Positions 8,802-17,828 of a DNA stretch of 64,000 nucleotides are shown piece by piece (the first letter of the stretch is position 1; each line of letters opens with the position of its first letter). The DNA lies in assembly GCF_018860365.1 (NCBI RefSeq), contig NZ_JAHKPO010000006.1, forward strand, positions 1 to 64,000. Direction: 5' to 3'. This DNA is from Arenibacter algicola (GTDB lineage: Bacteria; Bacteroidota; Bacteroidia; Flavobacteriales; Flavobacteriaceae). The position numbers and the translations under genes were made by a program. The notes under the pieces were generated by a model, which was not told where the DNA came from, did no database searches, and was given only the letters and a program-made list of their open reading frames with translations.

Positions 8802-9755
8802 CTATCCATTAAATACCCCCATATTGGCATATTTATCCATTCGGTTTTTTACCAATTCTTTTGGTGATAACTTTTTTAATTCCTCATAATGCGAGGAAAT
8901 TTTATTTTTTACGATCTCAAAAGTCTTATCCCTGTTGGCATGGGCACCTCCTACCGGTTCACGAACAATCTCATCTATTAATTTCATTTTCTTCATGTCC
9001 GTTGCCGTTAGCTTTAAGGCCTCCGCTGCAATTTCCTTGTACTCCCAACTTCTCCAAAGAATGGAAGAGCAGGATTCTGGCGAAATAACAGAGTACCAGG
9101 TATTTTCCAACATCAACACCTTATCCCCTACACCAATACCCAATGCACCTCCAGAAGCACCTTCACCAATAATAACAACGATAATAGGAACCTTTAGGCG
9201 GGTCATTTCCAAGATATTCCTTGCAATTGCCTCTCCTTGACCTCTTTCCTCCGCCTCAATACCGGGATATGCCCCTGGAGTATCTATTAAACATACTACG
9301 GGAATGCCAAACTTCTCGGCAGACTTCATTAAACGCAATGCTTTTCTGTAGCCTTCAGGGTTGGCCATCCCAAAATTCCGCAATTGCCTTGTTTTGGTAT
9401 TATAACCTTTCTGTTGACCAACGAACATATAACTCTGATCCCCAATTTTACCAAGGCCGCCAATCATTGCTTTGTCATCCTTGACATTACGATCTCCATG
9501 TAATTCCAAAAAAGTTTCCCCGCAAATGGCCCTTATATAATCTAAGGTATAGGGTCTGTTAGGATGCCTTGACAACTGCACCCTTTGCCATGCGGTGAGA
9601 TTCTTATATATTTCCTTTCGGGTCTCAACGAGTTTTTTTTCTATTTGTTTACATGTCTCAGAAACATCAACTTCACTCTCTTCACCGATTATCATGCACT
9701 TATCCAATTGCTCTTCCAGCTCTTTAATTGGCAGTTCAAAATCTAAATACTCCAT
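8802..9755 (-). CDS. accA: Acetyl-CoA carboxylase carboxyltransferase subunit alpha
   Basis: Alpha subunit of the AccAD carboxyltransferase, which moves the carboxyl group from biotin to acetyl-CoA in the first step of fatty-acid synthesis. The 317-residue product has the N-terminal helical region, then the crotonase-like core with [42 protein letters not shown] and [15 protein letters not shown] motifs, all typical of AccA. A minus-strand TATATTTG box (complement of 9786-9793) lies just upstream, without a clear -33 TTG. The neighbour downstream is dnaB. Confidence 0.97.
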   Translation of the reverse strand: MEYLDFELPIKELEEQLDKCMIIGEESEVDVSETCKQIEKKLVETRKEIYKNLTAWQRVQLSRHPNRPYTLDYIRAICGETFLELHGDRNVKDDKAMIGGLGKIGDQSYMFVGQQKGYNTKTRQLRNFGMANPEGYRKALRLMKSAEKFGIPVVCLIDTPGAYPGIEAEERGQGEAIARNILEMTRLKVPIIVVIIGEGASGGALGIGVGDKVLMLENTWYSVISPESCSSILWRSWEYKEIAAEALKLTATDMKKMKLIDEIVREPVGGAHANRDKTFEIVKNKISSHYEELKKLSPKELVKNRMDKYANMGVFNG

Positions 9756-9798
9756 AGGTTTATAGGTTTAGCTCTTTTCAACGAGCAAATATAAAACT

Positions 9799-10707
9799 TT
9801 AATGGGAAGGTAACCCATTAGTCGTTTTTTTTAATTTTTTTCTATTTTTCAAAATCCCGTTTGCCACCACCGTTATCAACACCAATAGTGCCCCGACATA
9901 GAAAAGCGGTTTCATTTTTTCACTGTCCCCAAGAAGGAGAACTCCCAATATTATTCCATAGACCGGTTCCAAATTGTTGGTCAACATTACCGTATATGGA
10001 GAAATATATTTCAGAATCTTTACCGAAGCAATGAATGCGTAGGCCGTACAGACTGAAGCAAGGATAAATATATACAACCAATCATTAAAGGACAGCTGAA
10101 AAAACTTTTGGTCAAAACTACTGGAAAACAACAGATAAATAGACAAAAATAGGACACCACTTCCCAATTCATAAAACGAAATTACCGAAGGTCTTTGCTC
10201 TTGTGTTAATTTACCATTGATCAATGAAAAAGTGGCAGATAACAAGGAGGACAACAATGCCAATAGTATTCCATTTAAGTAGCCCGTTTCCACCCTAAAC
10301 ATTATATAAAGGCCCAACATAACGATTAGTCCGAAAACCACTTCATAGCCTACCATTTTACGACCATACCAAAACGGTTCCAACAAGGCCGTAAAAAATG
10401 CGCCAGTAGACATTGTTGCCAGAGCAATAGACACATTGGAAACTTTGATGGCCATAAAAAAGGTAACCCAATGCAAGGATACCACGATTCCACCCAAAAT
10501 TAGCATCAACAGTGTTTTTGGAGATACCTTCAACTGAAATTTCCTAATAAGGATATAGGCCAGGATAATCAGGGAGGCCATCAACATACGATACCAAACC
10601 AAAGGAAGGGCGTCAATAGTTATCAACTTGCCAATGACCGCCGTAAAGCCCCAGACAAAAACTATAAAATGTAGGTGAAGATAATTATTGAGCTTAACGT
10701 TTGGCAT
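9799..10707 (-). CDS. EamA/DMT-family membrane transporter
   Basis: Inner-membrane protein of the drug/metabolite transporter superfamily, 302 residues, with about ten predicted membrane helices arranged as two EamA repeats (for example WGFTAVIGKLI near the N-terminus and the second-repeat block VCTAYAFIASVKILKYISPYTVMLTNNLEPVYG). Its start overlaps the end of the LptF/G gene by 14 bases, so it is translationally linked to lptF/G and tgt. Substrate unknown; a basic C-terminal tail (NRKKLKK) follows the last helix. Another EamA protein is encoded at 32008-32904. Confidence 0.88.
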   Translation of the reverse strand: MPNVKLNNYLHLHFIVFVWGFTAVIGKLITIDALPLVWYRMLMASLIILAYILIRKFQLKVSPKTLLMLILGGIVVSLHWVTFFMAIKVSNVSIALATMSTGAFFTALLEPFWYGRKMVGYEVVFGLIVMLGLYIMFRVETGYLNGILLALLSSLLSATFSLINGKLTQEQRPSVISFYELGSGVLFLSIYLLFSSSFDQKFFQLSFNDWLYIFILASVCTAYAFIASVKILKYISPYTVMLTNNLEPVYGIILGVLLLGDSEKMKPLFYVGALLVLITVVANGILKNRKKLKKTTNGLPSH

Positions 10708-11776
10708 TCTGCAACAAATAAAACGCTATGGCCCCAAACATCACATTGGGAATGATCACTGCCCATAGGGGCGAAAATCCAGATTGTTCTGCGAGGGTCC
10801 CAAAAACCTTGTCAAAAAAAATATATATAAATGCCACCCCTATTCCGAAGGCCAAATTTACCCCCATACCTCCACGGCGTTTTACCGAGGATACCGCAAC
10901 CGCTATAACGGTAAGGATAAATGCAGCAATCGGCAATGCCCAGCGTTTATACTTGACCAATATATAACTATTAATATTGGAAGCACCTTTCCTCTTTTGC
11001 GTCTCAATAAATTTATTTAGCTCAAACATATTCTTGGTTTCAGCTATATAGGAAACCGGCGTAAGATCATCGATCTTAAAATCGAAAATAGTATCCAATC
11101 TGCGTTTTGTTTCCACAATCTCCTGATTATTAATCAGTTTTCTTTTCTCATACGAAGTGAGCCTATAAACCGTATCCTTCTCTATCCAGCGTATGTTGGC
11201 CGCCGATATTTTAAAGTCCAAGGTGTTCTCTTCGTTAAAGCGCTCCATGGTGAAATTATATCCTATCTGTCTGGCCGGATCAAAACTACTGACATAGATA
11301 TAATCGTTCTCATTTAGTTGATTAAATATATTGGTGGTAACCCTATCCTGTTTTCCCTTCTTTAGATATTTGAAAATAAACTCATTGTATCCCACACTTG
11401 CATTGGGCACTATAAACATGCCCATAAAGAACATGATAATTGCAATTATGGAAGCCCCAATTAAATAGGGACGTAGAAATCGCCAATAAGATACCCCAGA
11501 ACTAAGAATAGCTACAATTTCGGTATTGTTGGCCAATTTAGAGGTAAAGAAAATTACGGATAGAAATAGAAAAATTGGAAACAAGAGATTCCCGATCACA
11601 AAAGTGAAATTCAAATAATACATGGCTATTTCTGGAAATGGGACCTCGTTATCGATCATTTTTCCCACCTGCTCGGCCAAATTCGCCATAATTCCAATAG
11701 GGACGAACAGCAAGAGCATCACAAAAAAAGTTGCCAGATAGCGCTTAAGTATGTATTTGTCTATTATGGTCAGCAC
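10694..11776 (-). CDS. LptF/LptG-family permease
   Basis: Inner-membrane permease of the YjgP/YjgQ family, a subunit of the LPS-transport ABC complex that extracts lipopolysaccharide from the inner membrane. The 360-residue product starts IIDKYILKRYLATFFVMLLLF, has about three N-terminal helices, a periplasmic beta-jellyroll domain (roughly residues 130-270), then three C-terminal helices. It is closest to LptG in layout, but F versus G cannot be decided without a search. Its start codon lies immediately after the tgt stop (tgt ends at 11777 on the same strand), so tgt-lptF/G-EamA form one operon. Confidence 0.88.
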   Translation of the reverse strand: MLTIIDKYILKRYLATFFVMLLLFVPIGIMANLAEQVGKMIDNEVPFPEIAMYYLNFTFVIGNLLFPIFLFLSVIFFTSKLANNTEIVAILSSGVSYWRFLRPYLIGASIIAIIMFFMGMFIVPNASVGYNEFIFKYLKKGKQDRVTTNIFNQLNENDYIYVSSFDPARQIGYNFTMERFNEENTLDFKISAANIRWIEKDTVYRLTSYEKRKLINNQEIVETKRRLDTIFDFKIDDLTPVSYIAETKNMFELNKFIETQKRKGASNINSYILVKYKRWALPIAAFILTVIAVAVSSVKRRGGMGVNLAFGIGVAFIYIFFDKVFGTLAEQSGFSPLWAVIIPNVMFGAIAFYLLQNAKR

Positions 11777-12907
11777 CTAAAGTCGTTTATCCATTTGTTT
11801 TACCATTACAGATTTCCATTCATAGAAATCCCCTGCTAAAATATGTTTTCTTGCCTCGCGAACCAACCACATATAAAATCCCAAATTATGAATGGTAGCG
11901 ATTTGTTTTCCCAAATACTCATTGGCAGCAAACAAATGCCTTAGATAAGCCTTGGAATACTCATGGTCTACAAATGTAGTGCCCATCTCGTCCAAAGGGG
12001 AAAAATCGTCTTCCCACTTCTTATTTTTTATATTGATAGTGCCATGTGCGGTAAACAGCATACCATTTCTAGCATTTCTGGTAGGCATCACACAATCGAA
12101 CATATCTATCCCCAAGGCAATATTCTCTAAAATATTGATGGGGGTACCCACTCCCATTAAATATCTAGGTTTATCCTCTGGTAGTATTTCACAGACCACC
12201 TCTGTCATTGCATACATTTCCTCAGCAGGTTCGCCAACGGAAAGTCCGCCAATAGCATTGCCCTCTGCTCCTACCCCTGCAATATATTCGGCCGACTGTC
12301 TCCTAAGGTCCTTATAGGTAGAACCTTGAACAATAGGAAAAAAAGTTTGTTCATAATCGTAGACAAAGGGAGTTTTTTCCAAATGCTTAATACAGCGGTC
12401 CAACCACCTATGGGTCATGTGCATGGATCTCTTCGCGTAATTGTAATCGCATGGATATGGAGTACATTCATCAAATGCCATGATAATATCAGCACCGATG
12501 ACACGCTGAATTTCCATCACATTCTCTGGGGTAAACACGTGATAGGAACCATCAATATGGGACTTAAACTTTACCCCTTCTTCCTTTATCTTTCTGTTAT
12601 CCGATAAGGAATAGACTTGGTAACCCCCACTATCCGTTAAAATATTGCGGTCCCAGTTCATAAACTTATGAAGCCCTCCTGCCTGTTTCAGTATTTCGGT
12701 TTTCGGTCTTAAATACAAATGGTATGTATTCCCCAAAATAATATCCGGATTTATCTCCTCCCTCAATTCCTTTTGGTGTACCCCTTTTACGGAAGCTACT
12801 GTACCTACAGGCATAAAAATAGGAGTTTCTATCTTACCGTGGTCCGTAATAAGCTCTGCCGCCCTGGCTTTTGTCCTTGTGTCTGAATGTTGTAAGGTAA
12901 ATTTCAA
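11777..12907 (-). CDS. tgt: tRNA-guanine transglycosylase, zinc cysteines absent
   Basis: Exchanges guanine-34 for preQ1 in tRNAs with GUN anticodons during queuosine synthesis. The 376-residue TIM-barrel protein has the LTDSGGYQVYSL motif (Asp92), DECTPYPCDYNYA, the catalytic-Asp block MFDCVMPTRNARNG and the C-terminal YSKAYLRHL and IHNLGFY blocks. In zinc-containing Tgt the region just before YS-AYLRH carries CxCxxC; here it reads MGTTFVDHE, with none of the three cysteines, although the following AYLRH His is kept. This may be usual for the Bacteroidota lineage. queD at 61563 supplies an earlier step of preQ0 synthesis. Start ATG at 12907; a TATATTTG box on the minus strand lies at 12927-12934. 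Confidence 0.95.
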   Translation of the reverse strand: MKFTLQHSDTRTKARAAELITDHGKIETPIFMPVGTVASVKGVHQKELREEINPDIILGNTYHLYLRPKTEILKQAGGLHKFMNWDRNILTDSGGYQVYSLSDNRKIKEEGVKFKSHIDGSYHVFTPENVMEIQRVIGADIIMAFDECTPYPCDYNYAKRSMHMTHRWLDRCIKHLEKTPFVYDYEQTFFPIVQGSTYKDLRRQSAEYIAGVGAEGNAIGGLSVGEPAEEMYAMTEVVCEILPEDKPRYLMGVGTPINILENIALGIDMFDCVMPTRNARNGMLFTAHGTINIKNKKWEDDFSPLDEMGTTFVDHEYSKAYLRHLFAANEYLGKQIATIHNLGFYMWLVREARKHILAGDFYEWKSVMVKQMDKRL

Positions 12908-13019
12908 AAAAATCTATTTAAAGCCGCAAATATAGTCAACTCAAAGCCATTAAATCCTTAACAAAAAAATAAAGTTCTGTTATTGGCAATGATAGTTGAT
13001 AAAATATTATAATTCCTGC

Positions 13020-13050
13020 TTGTGTACCCAAAAGATTGCCATTACTTTTG
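13020..13050 (+). promoter_or_regulatory. Transketolase operon promoter
   Basis: TTG at 13020-13022 and TACTTTTG at 13043-13050 are separated by 20 bases, a full match to the Bacteroidota consensus. The first transketolase ATG lies at 13076. Confidence 0.75.
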
Positions 13051-13075
13051 AAAAGTTTAAAAAAATATAGATAAA

Positions 13076-13921
13076 ATGCCAAAACTTCAAGAATTACAAG
13101 ATTTGACCGTTCAGGTTCGCAGGGACATTCTAAGAATGGTTCATAAGGTAAACTCCGGGCATCCAGGAGGTTCCCTTGGCTGTACTGAATTTATTGTTGC
13201 CCTTTACAATGAAATCATGGAGCTTAAGGACGAATTTGACATGGACGGAAAAGGAGAAGATCTTTTCTTTTTGTCCAATGGTCACATATCCCCTGTTTTC
13301 TACAGTGTTTTGGCAAGAAAAGGTTACTTTCCTGTTGATGAATTAAATACCTTTAGATTAATTGATTCGCGTTTACAAGGTCATCCTACCACCCATGAAG
13401 GTTTACCAGGTGTACGTATCGCATCAGGTTCATTGGGACAGGGCATGTCCGTGGCCTTGGGTGCGGCACAGGCCAAAAAACTAAACAAAGATTCCAAAAT
13501 GGTCTATACCCTTCACGGTGATGGCGAGTTACAGGAAGGCCAAAACTGGGAGGCCATTATGTATGCTGCCGGTAAGAAAGTAGACAACATTATTGCCACT
13601 ATAGATTACAATGGCCAACAGATAGATGGGGCTACGGACGATGTACTTCCTATGGGAGACCTTAAGAAGAAATTTGAAGCTTTTGGATGGGATGTTGTGG
13701 ACATCAAGGAAGGAAATGATCTTGAAGCCATTTTAAAAGGGATGAAGGAAGCCAAGAGTAAAACTGGAAAAGGAAAACCAGTGTGCGTTCTATTGCACAC
13801 CGTAATGGGACATGGAGTAGATTTTATGATGTACACCCACGCATGGCACGGCAAGGCTCCCAACGACGAGCAATTGGCGACCGCTTTGGCACAGAACCCC
13901 GAAACTTTAGGGGATTACTAA
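13076..13921 (+). CDS. Transketolase, N-terminal (TPP-binding) subunit
   Basis: N-terminal half of a split transketolase, the pentose-phosphate enzyme that moves two-carbon units between sugar phosphates. The 281-residue product contains VNSGHPGGSLGCTEF, the pyrophosphate/Mg site GDGELQEGQNWEA (GDG through the NN-like position) and MGHGVDFM. The pyrimidine-binding and C-terminal domains are in the next gene, 38 bases downstream. The two-gene form is common in Bacteroidota and other bacteria, so this is not a broken gene. Promoter at 13020-13050. Confidence 0.95.
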   Translation: MPKLQELQDLTVQVRRDILRMVHKVNSGHPGGSLGCTEFIVALYNEIMELKDEFDMDGKGEDLFFLSNGHISPVFYSVLARKGYFPVDELNTFRLIDSRLQGHPTTHEGLPGVRIASGSLGQGMSVALGAAQAKKLNKDSKMVYTLHGDGELQEGQNWEAIMYAAGKKVDNIIATIDYNGQQIDGATDDVLPMGDLKKKFEAFGWDVVDIKEGNDLEAILKGMKEAKSKTGKGKPVCVLLHTVMGHGVDFMMYTHAWHGKAPNDEQLATALAQNPETLGDY

Positions 13922-13959
13922 TCCACAACCTTTTCCAAAAATAATTAAAGAAAATACAG

Positions 13960-14913
13960 ATGAAAAAATATATAGATCAAGGTAAAAATGACACAAGAAG
14001 TGGTTTTGGTGCAGGACTGGCCGAATTAGGTAGAACCAACCCAAATGTAGTTGCTTTGTGCGCTGATTTGGTAGGTTCCCTTAAGATGGAGAAATTTATT
14101 GAGGAAAATCCAGAACGTTTCTTCCAAATTGGTATCGCCGAAGCCAATATGATGGGTATTGCGGCCGGACTTACCATAGGCGGAAAAATTCCATTTACCG
14201 GAACTTTTGCCAACTTTTCCACTGGACGGGTCTATGATCAAATAAGACAATCTATTGCCTATTCCGATAAGAATGTAAAAATCTGTGCTTCCCATGCAGG
14301 GGTTACACTAGGTGAAGACGGTGCTACACACCAAATATTGGAAGATTTGGGATTGATGAAGATGTTGCCGGGAATGACCGTCATCAACACCTGTGACTAC
14401 AATCAGACCAAAGCTGCAACCATTGCCATAGCAGAACACCACGGTCCTGTTTACCTAAGGTTTGGACGACCAAAAGTGGCCAACTTTACCCCTGTAGACC
14501 AAAAGTTTGAAATTGGGAAAGCCGTTATGCTGAATGAGGGAACGGATGTCACTATCGTAGCAACCGGGCACTTGGTATGGGAAGCGTTGATAGCAGCCGA
14601 AAATTTAGAAAAACAAGGCATATCTGCCGAAGTCATCAACATACATACTATTAAGCCTCTTGACGGCGAAGCCGTGTTAAAATCTGTTAAAAAAACAGGC
14701 TGCATAGTTACTGCGGAAGAGCACAATTATTTAGGCGGACTAGGTGAAAGCATCTCTGGATTCCTTGCTACCACGCACCCTACACCACAGGAGTTTGTTG
14801 CCACCAAAGATACTTTTGGAGAAAGTGGCACACCTGAACAATTAATGGATAAATACGGATTAAACAATAAAGCTATAGTGAACGCCGTTGTGAGTGTGTT
14901 AAAAAGAAAATAA
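13960..14913 (+). CDS. Transketolase, C-terminal (pyrimidine-binding) subunit
   Basis: C-terminal half of the split transketolase, 317 residues, with the pyrimidine-binding domain (RSGFGAGLAELGR, FFQIGIAEANMMGIAAGL, HAGVTLGEDGATHQ, containing the catalytic Glu in the GIAEANM block) and the transketolase C-terminal domain (from about residue 190). It forms the active enzyme with the upstream product; the two are cotranscribed and end at a strong hairpin terminator at 14985-15036. Confidence 0.95.
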   Translation: MKKYIDQGKNDTRSGFGAGLAELGRTNPNVVALCADLVGSLKMEKFIEENPERFFQIGIAEANMMGIAAGLTIGGKIPFTGTFANFSTGRVYDQIRQSIAYSDKNVKICASHAGVTLGEDGATHQILEDLGLMKMLPGMTVINTCDYNQTKAATIAIAEHHGPVYLRFGRPKVANFTPVDQKFEIGKAVMLNEGTDVTIVATGHLVWEALIAAENLEKQGISAEVINIHTIKPLDGEAVLKSVKKTGCIVTAEEHNYLGGLGESISGFLATTHPTPQEFVATKDTFGESGTPEQLMDKYGLNNKAIVNAVVSVLKRK

Positions 14914-14984
14914 TCAGATCCCTTTTAGGGAGATGAGGATTCTTAACATGGAAAATGGCGAAAACTATGGAACAGAACTCAACT

Positions 14985-15036
14985 AAACTGCTAAAACTAC
15001 TTATCAGCAATAAAGGTAGAATTTAGCGGTTTTTTT
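14985..15036 (+). terminator. Transketolase operon terminator
   Basis: An 11-bp outer stem, AAACTGCTAAA (14985-14995) with TTTAGCGGTTT (15022-15032, one G-T pair), encloses an inner CTAC/GTAG pairing and is followed by a T-run. Confidence 0.8.
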
Positions 15037-15098
15037 GTGCCATTACCTCACCTTTTCGTGTCAAGATAATTTCTTTTTAGGTTAAACAATTAAAAAGG

Positions 15099-15118
15099 TT
15101 GTGCTTAAAATTGCACAA
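15099..15118. promoter_or_regulatory. Inverted repeat upstream of outer-membrane barrel gene
   Basis: TTGTGC (15099-15104) and GCACAA (15113-15118) form a 6-bp inverted repeat with an 8-base centre, 28 bases ahead of the start at 15146. It could be an operator or a leader hairpin; no regulator gene is nearby. Confidence 0.3.
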
Positions 15119-15145
15119 TGTATTCTAATTTTAAAAGAACACAGT

Positions 15146-15727
15146 ATGATGAAGAAAACAGTTTTATTAGCAGCTATTGCCCTTATGGGGATTACAGCAC
15201 ATGCACAAAAAGGTTCAGGATTCGGTGTTAAGGGCGGACTTAACTATGGCGCCAATGGTGATTATTTCGAATCCGCAGAAAACGCCTACAAAGACCCTAA
15301 AGGAAATGTGGGATACCACATTGGAATCTTTGGCATCATCGGGGATAAAATTTACCTTAGACCTGAATTGGTCTACACCAAAACAAAATCCGACTACGAC
15401 AACAATAGTCTGGCTATGAGTAAATTGGATGCTCCAGTATTGCTAGGTGTCAACCTAATTGGACCGTTAAACCTTTTTGTAGGGCCCGCTTTCCAATATA
15501 TTTTGGACACCGATTATGATGGTATTACGATTGGGGATGTAGAAAATGATTTTACCGTAGGACTAAATATAGGTGCCGGACTATCCTTTGGCAAGTTTGG
15601 AATAGACCTAAGATACGAAAGAGGTTTTAGCGAAAATGAGGTAACCGTAGTCGATGGACCATTTACCAATGACCGTATAGACACTAGACCAGACCAATTA
15701 ATTTTGAGTGTGGCCTTGAAACTATAA
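15146..15727 (+). CDS. Outer-membrane beta-barrel protein (PorT-like family)
   Basis: Predicted outer-membrane protein of about 193 residues. The signal peptide (MMKKTVLLAAIALMGITAHAQ) is followed by alternating beta strands typical of the OMP_b-brl_2/PorT-like barrels: GFGVKGGLNYG, YHIGIFGIIGDKIYLRPELVYTK, LDAPVLLGVNLIGPLNLFVGPAFQYIL, FGIDLRYERGF, and a C-terminal strand LILSVALKL. I use the ATG at 15146 because an in-frame start 15 codons upstream would precede the signal peptide. Flanked by terminators, so probably monocistronic. Role unknown; such small barrels are abundant in Bacteroidota. Confidence 0.85.
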   Translation: MMKKTVLLAAIALMGITAHAQKGSGFGVKGGLNYGANGDYFESAENAYKDPKGNVGYHIGIFGIIGDKIYLRPELVYTKTKSDYDNNSLAMSKLDAPVLLGVNLIGPLNLFVGPAFQYILDTDYDGITIGDVENDFTVGLNIGAGLSFGKFGIDLRYERGFSENEVTVVDGPFTNDRIDTRPDQLILSVALKL

Positions 15728-15745
15728 AAAAACATCCTTACAGTA

Positions 15746-15780
15746 ACAAAAAATGCCCCCGCAGTTGCAGGGGCATTTTT
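15746..15780. terminator. Bidirectional terminator
   Basis: AAAATGCCCC and GGGGCATTTT form a GC-rich stem around a short CGCAGTTGCA loop, with A and T runs on the two sides. It serves both the barrel gene (+) and the FKBP gene (-), which converge here. Confidence 0.9.
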
Positions 15781-15805
15781 TATTTAGTGAACCCATGGTT
15801 CAATT

Positions 15806-16723
15806 TCAAATATTTTTATCCAAATAATCGGGAATACCATCGTTATTGGCGTCGCCTAATTCATCCTCGGTAAGGATACCATCACCATCGTCGTCCGTGT
15901 CCAAATAATTTGGAAGGCCATCCTCATCGGTATCATCATTAAAGAGATTACCATCCCCATCCAAATCTTCAAGAATAGTACTTACCCCATCCCGATCATG
16001 ATCGGCAGTATTGACAGCCATTAAGTTTACTTCAAACATTAAAGGTGCATAGGTTGCCCCAGGGGCACTTCCGCTGAAATAAGCAATACCTGAGGGCATA
16101 AAAATTAATCCTACCCCACTTCCGGTTACGGTAAAGGTACCATCGCCATTTTCAATTATATCCCCACCCGATTTAAATTTGGGCATTCCTTCCTTAAATC
16201 CTTTTATAACTCCAGAATTCCCGGAAACTCCAGATCCCTGCATATCGAACCAGACAGGAGATCCCAGTCTGCTATCGAAAATAGTTCCATCCAAGCGCAT
16301 ACCCTGATACTTTAAATATACAGAATCTACCGGGGTAGGATTTTCACCTAGGCCCTCCCTAGCAACTATATAATATAAGGTATGTGGAATATCAACTTCT
16401 TCCGCATCCAATCCCAAATCACTGGAAGATATGTTTATCACCTGCGTAAGGGCATCTTCGAACAGGGATTTCTTGTCTGCATTAGCACCTGCAATGGTAT
16501 CTATCCTGATCCTTAAGTCGAAACCTTCATCTATAGGTTCCTCAAAATCTTCATAGTTATAAAAATGAGTCTTTAAATAAGCCTGAATTTCAGCATCATT
16601 TTCAACAATAACCTCACTTAGCAGTCTGGGAGGTATCACTTCAAAATCATCCCCATCATCCTTTTTACAGGACCAGATAGTCAAAAAAATTAAAGCAAGT
16701 AAAAGAAATCTCTTTATATTCAT
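15806..16723 (-). CDS. FKBP-type PPIase lipoprotein with thrombospondin-3-like tail
   Basis: Predicted lipoprotein of 305 residues: signal peptide with lipobox ending in Cys19 (IFLTIWSC), an N-terminal segment, then an FKBP-like peptidyl-prolyl isomerase domain (VYLKYQGMRLDGTIFDSR ... GVIKGFKEGMPKFKSGG ... IFMPSGIAYF, about residues 130-235). The C-terminal 65 residues are Asp-rich repeats of the thrombospondin type 3 kind (DRDGVSTILEDLDGDGN, DTDEDGLPNYLD, DDDGDGILTEDE, DANNDGIPDYLD) that normally bind calcium. Location is likely the periplasm or outer-membrane surface. Similar FKBP lipoproteins, including GldI, occur in gliding Flavobacteriaceae, but I do not call this gldI. Confidence 0.88.
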   Translation of the reverse strand: MNIKRFLLLALIFLTIWSCKKDDGDDFEVIPPRLLSEVIVENDAEIQAYLKTHFYNYEDFEEPIDEGFDLRIRIDTIAGANADKKSLFEDALTQVINISSSDLGLDAEEVDIPHTLYYIVAREGLGENPTPVDSVYLKYQGMRLDGTIFDSRLGSPVWFDMQGSGVSGNSGVIKGFKEGMPKFKSGGDIIENGDGTFTVTGSGVGLIFMPSGIAYFSGSAPGATYAPLMFEVNLMAVNTADHDRDGVSTILEDLDGDGNLFNDDTDEDGLPNYLDTDDDGDGILTEDELGDANNDGIPDYLDKNI

Positions 16724-16874
16724 CAGTTTATTTTTATTGGCTTTTAATTACAGGATGCAACCCAATGATTATCATAATAACCATTTCGGCTTCATTGATT
16801 TCTTAATTAAAGGGCGCAAGATACAATTTTCAACTATTTTTGTAGAGGACGTTAACAAAGATTTTCAATAGTTT

Positions 16875-17249
16875 ATGCGAATTGACAAATACCTATGGAG
16901 CACCCGCTATTTCAAAACGCGAAACATAGCTACGGAGGCCTGCAAAAAGGGACATATAAGAATCAATGAACAAGTGGTAAAACCGTCAAGGGAAGTATAT
17001 CCCTTGGATAAAGTTGTAGTAAGGAAAAACCAGATCAACTATGAGTTTACCGTACTGGATGTACCCGAAAGCAGGGTAGGTGCTAAATTAGTGGACATCT
17101 ACCGAAAAGATACCACTCCCAAGGAAGCCTTTGAACACAATGAGCTGTTAAAGTTTTCCAAGGATTATTATAGGAAAAAGGGTGCCGGAAGACCTACAAA
17201 GAAAGACAGACGGGATATAGATGGATACTTGGATGAAGAAGCTGAATAA
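16875..17249 (+). CDS. RNA-binding S4 domain protein (Hsp15-like)
   Basis: Cytoplasmic RNA-binding protein of 124 residues. The S4 domain fills residues 1-60 (MRIDKYLWSTRYFKTRNIATEACKKGHIRINEQ, VKPSREV), as in E. coli Hsp15/HslR, which binds stalled 50S subunits carrying peptidyl-tRNA. The C-terminal part is basic (YYRKKGAGRPTKKDRR) and ends acidic. The methyltransferase start overlaps its end by 17 bases. A TATTTTTG box at 16835-16842 could be its -7 element; no TTG stands at the right distance. Exact role is inferred from the family. Confidence 0.87.
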   Translation: MRIDKYLWSTRYFKTRNIATEACKKGHIRINEQVVKPSREVYPLDKVVVRKNQINYEFTVLDVPESRVGAKLVDIYRKDTTPKEAFEHNELLKFSKDYYRKKGAGRPTKKDRRDIDGYLDEEAE

Positions 17250-17820
17250 GGAATTTTGGGAACATAAGTATGAGAATGGGGACACGGGATGGGACATAGG
17301 TCACATTTCTACCCCTCTAAAGGATTACATAGACCAGCTTACAGATAAGAACTTAAAAATCCTAATTCCAGGTGCCGGTAATGCTTACGAGCTCATTTAT
17401 TTAGTTGAGAAAGGGTTTTCCAATGTTTTTGTCATTGATATAGCAAGACAGCCTTTGGAACACATAAAAAAAAGAATTCCAAATTTTCCGGAACATCAAC
17501 TACTGGAAGGCAATTTTTTTGATCTGTCATTAAATAATTTTGATTTGATCCTGGAACAAACTTTTTTTTGTGCCTTGGACCCAAGTTTAAGGACAGAATA
17601 TGTAAAGAAAATGAAGCAACTGCTAAAACCCAATGGCAAACTGGCAGGGCTCTTGTTTAATTTTCCCCTAACTGAATCAGGACCGCCTTTTGGAGGTAGC
17701 CTAGGCGAATATATATCCCTCTTTAAAGAGCATTTTAAAATTAAGACTCTGGAAACCGCATACAATTCCATAAAACCGAGAGCGGATAAAGAACTCTTTT
17801 TTATATTTGAATCTAAATAA
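17233..17820 (+). CDS. SAM-dependent methyltransferase (TPMT-like)
   Basis: Class I methyltransferase of the thiopurine S-methyltransferase-like family, about 195 residues. Visible: FWEHKYENGDTGWDIG at the N-terminus, the SAM-binding motif LIPGAGNAYELIYL, VIDIARQPLEHIKKR, and LILEQTFFCALDPSLR. This layout is typical of bacterial TPMT-like and chalcogen-detoxifying methyltransferases; substrate unknown. I use the ATG at 17233 (MKKLNKEF); an ATG four codons upstream would increase the overlap with the S4 gene. Translationally coupled to the S4 protein; the phosphoribosyltransferase follows after 8 bases. Confidence 0.87.
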   Translation: MKKLNKEFWEHKYENGDTGWDIGHISTPLKDYIDQLTDKNLKILIPGAGNAYELIYLVEKGFSNVFVIDIARQPLEHIKKRIPNFPEHQLLEGNFFDLSLNNFDLILEQTFFCALDPSLRTEYVKKMKQLLKPNGKLAGLLFNFPLTESGPPFGGSLGEYISLFKEHFKIKTLETAYNSIKPRADKELFFIFESK

Positions 17821-17828
17821 AAACGACT

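Noticed and set aside
13076-14913. Transketolase as a gene broken into two by mutation
   Set aside because: The two-gene form with its own starts is standard for this enzyme in many bacteria; both halves are intact.
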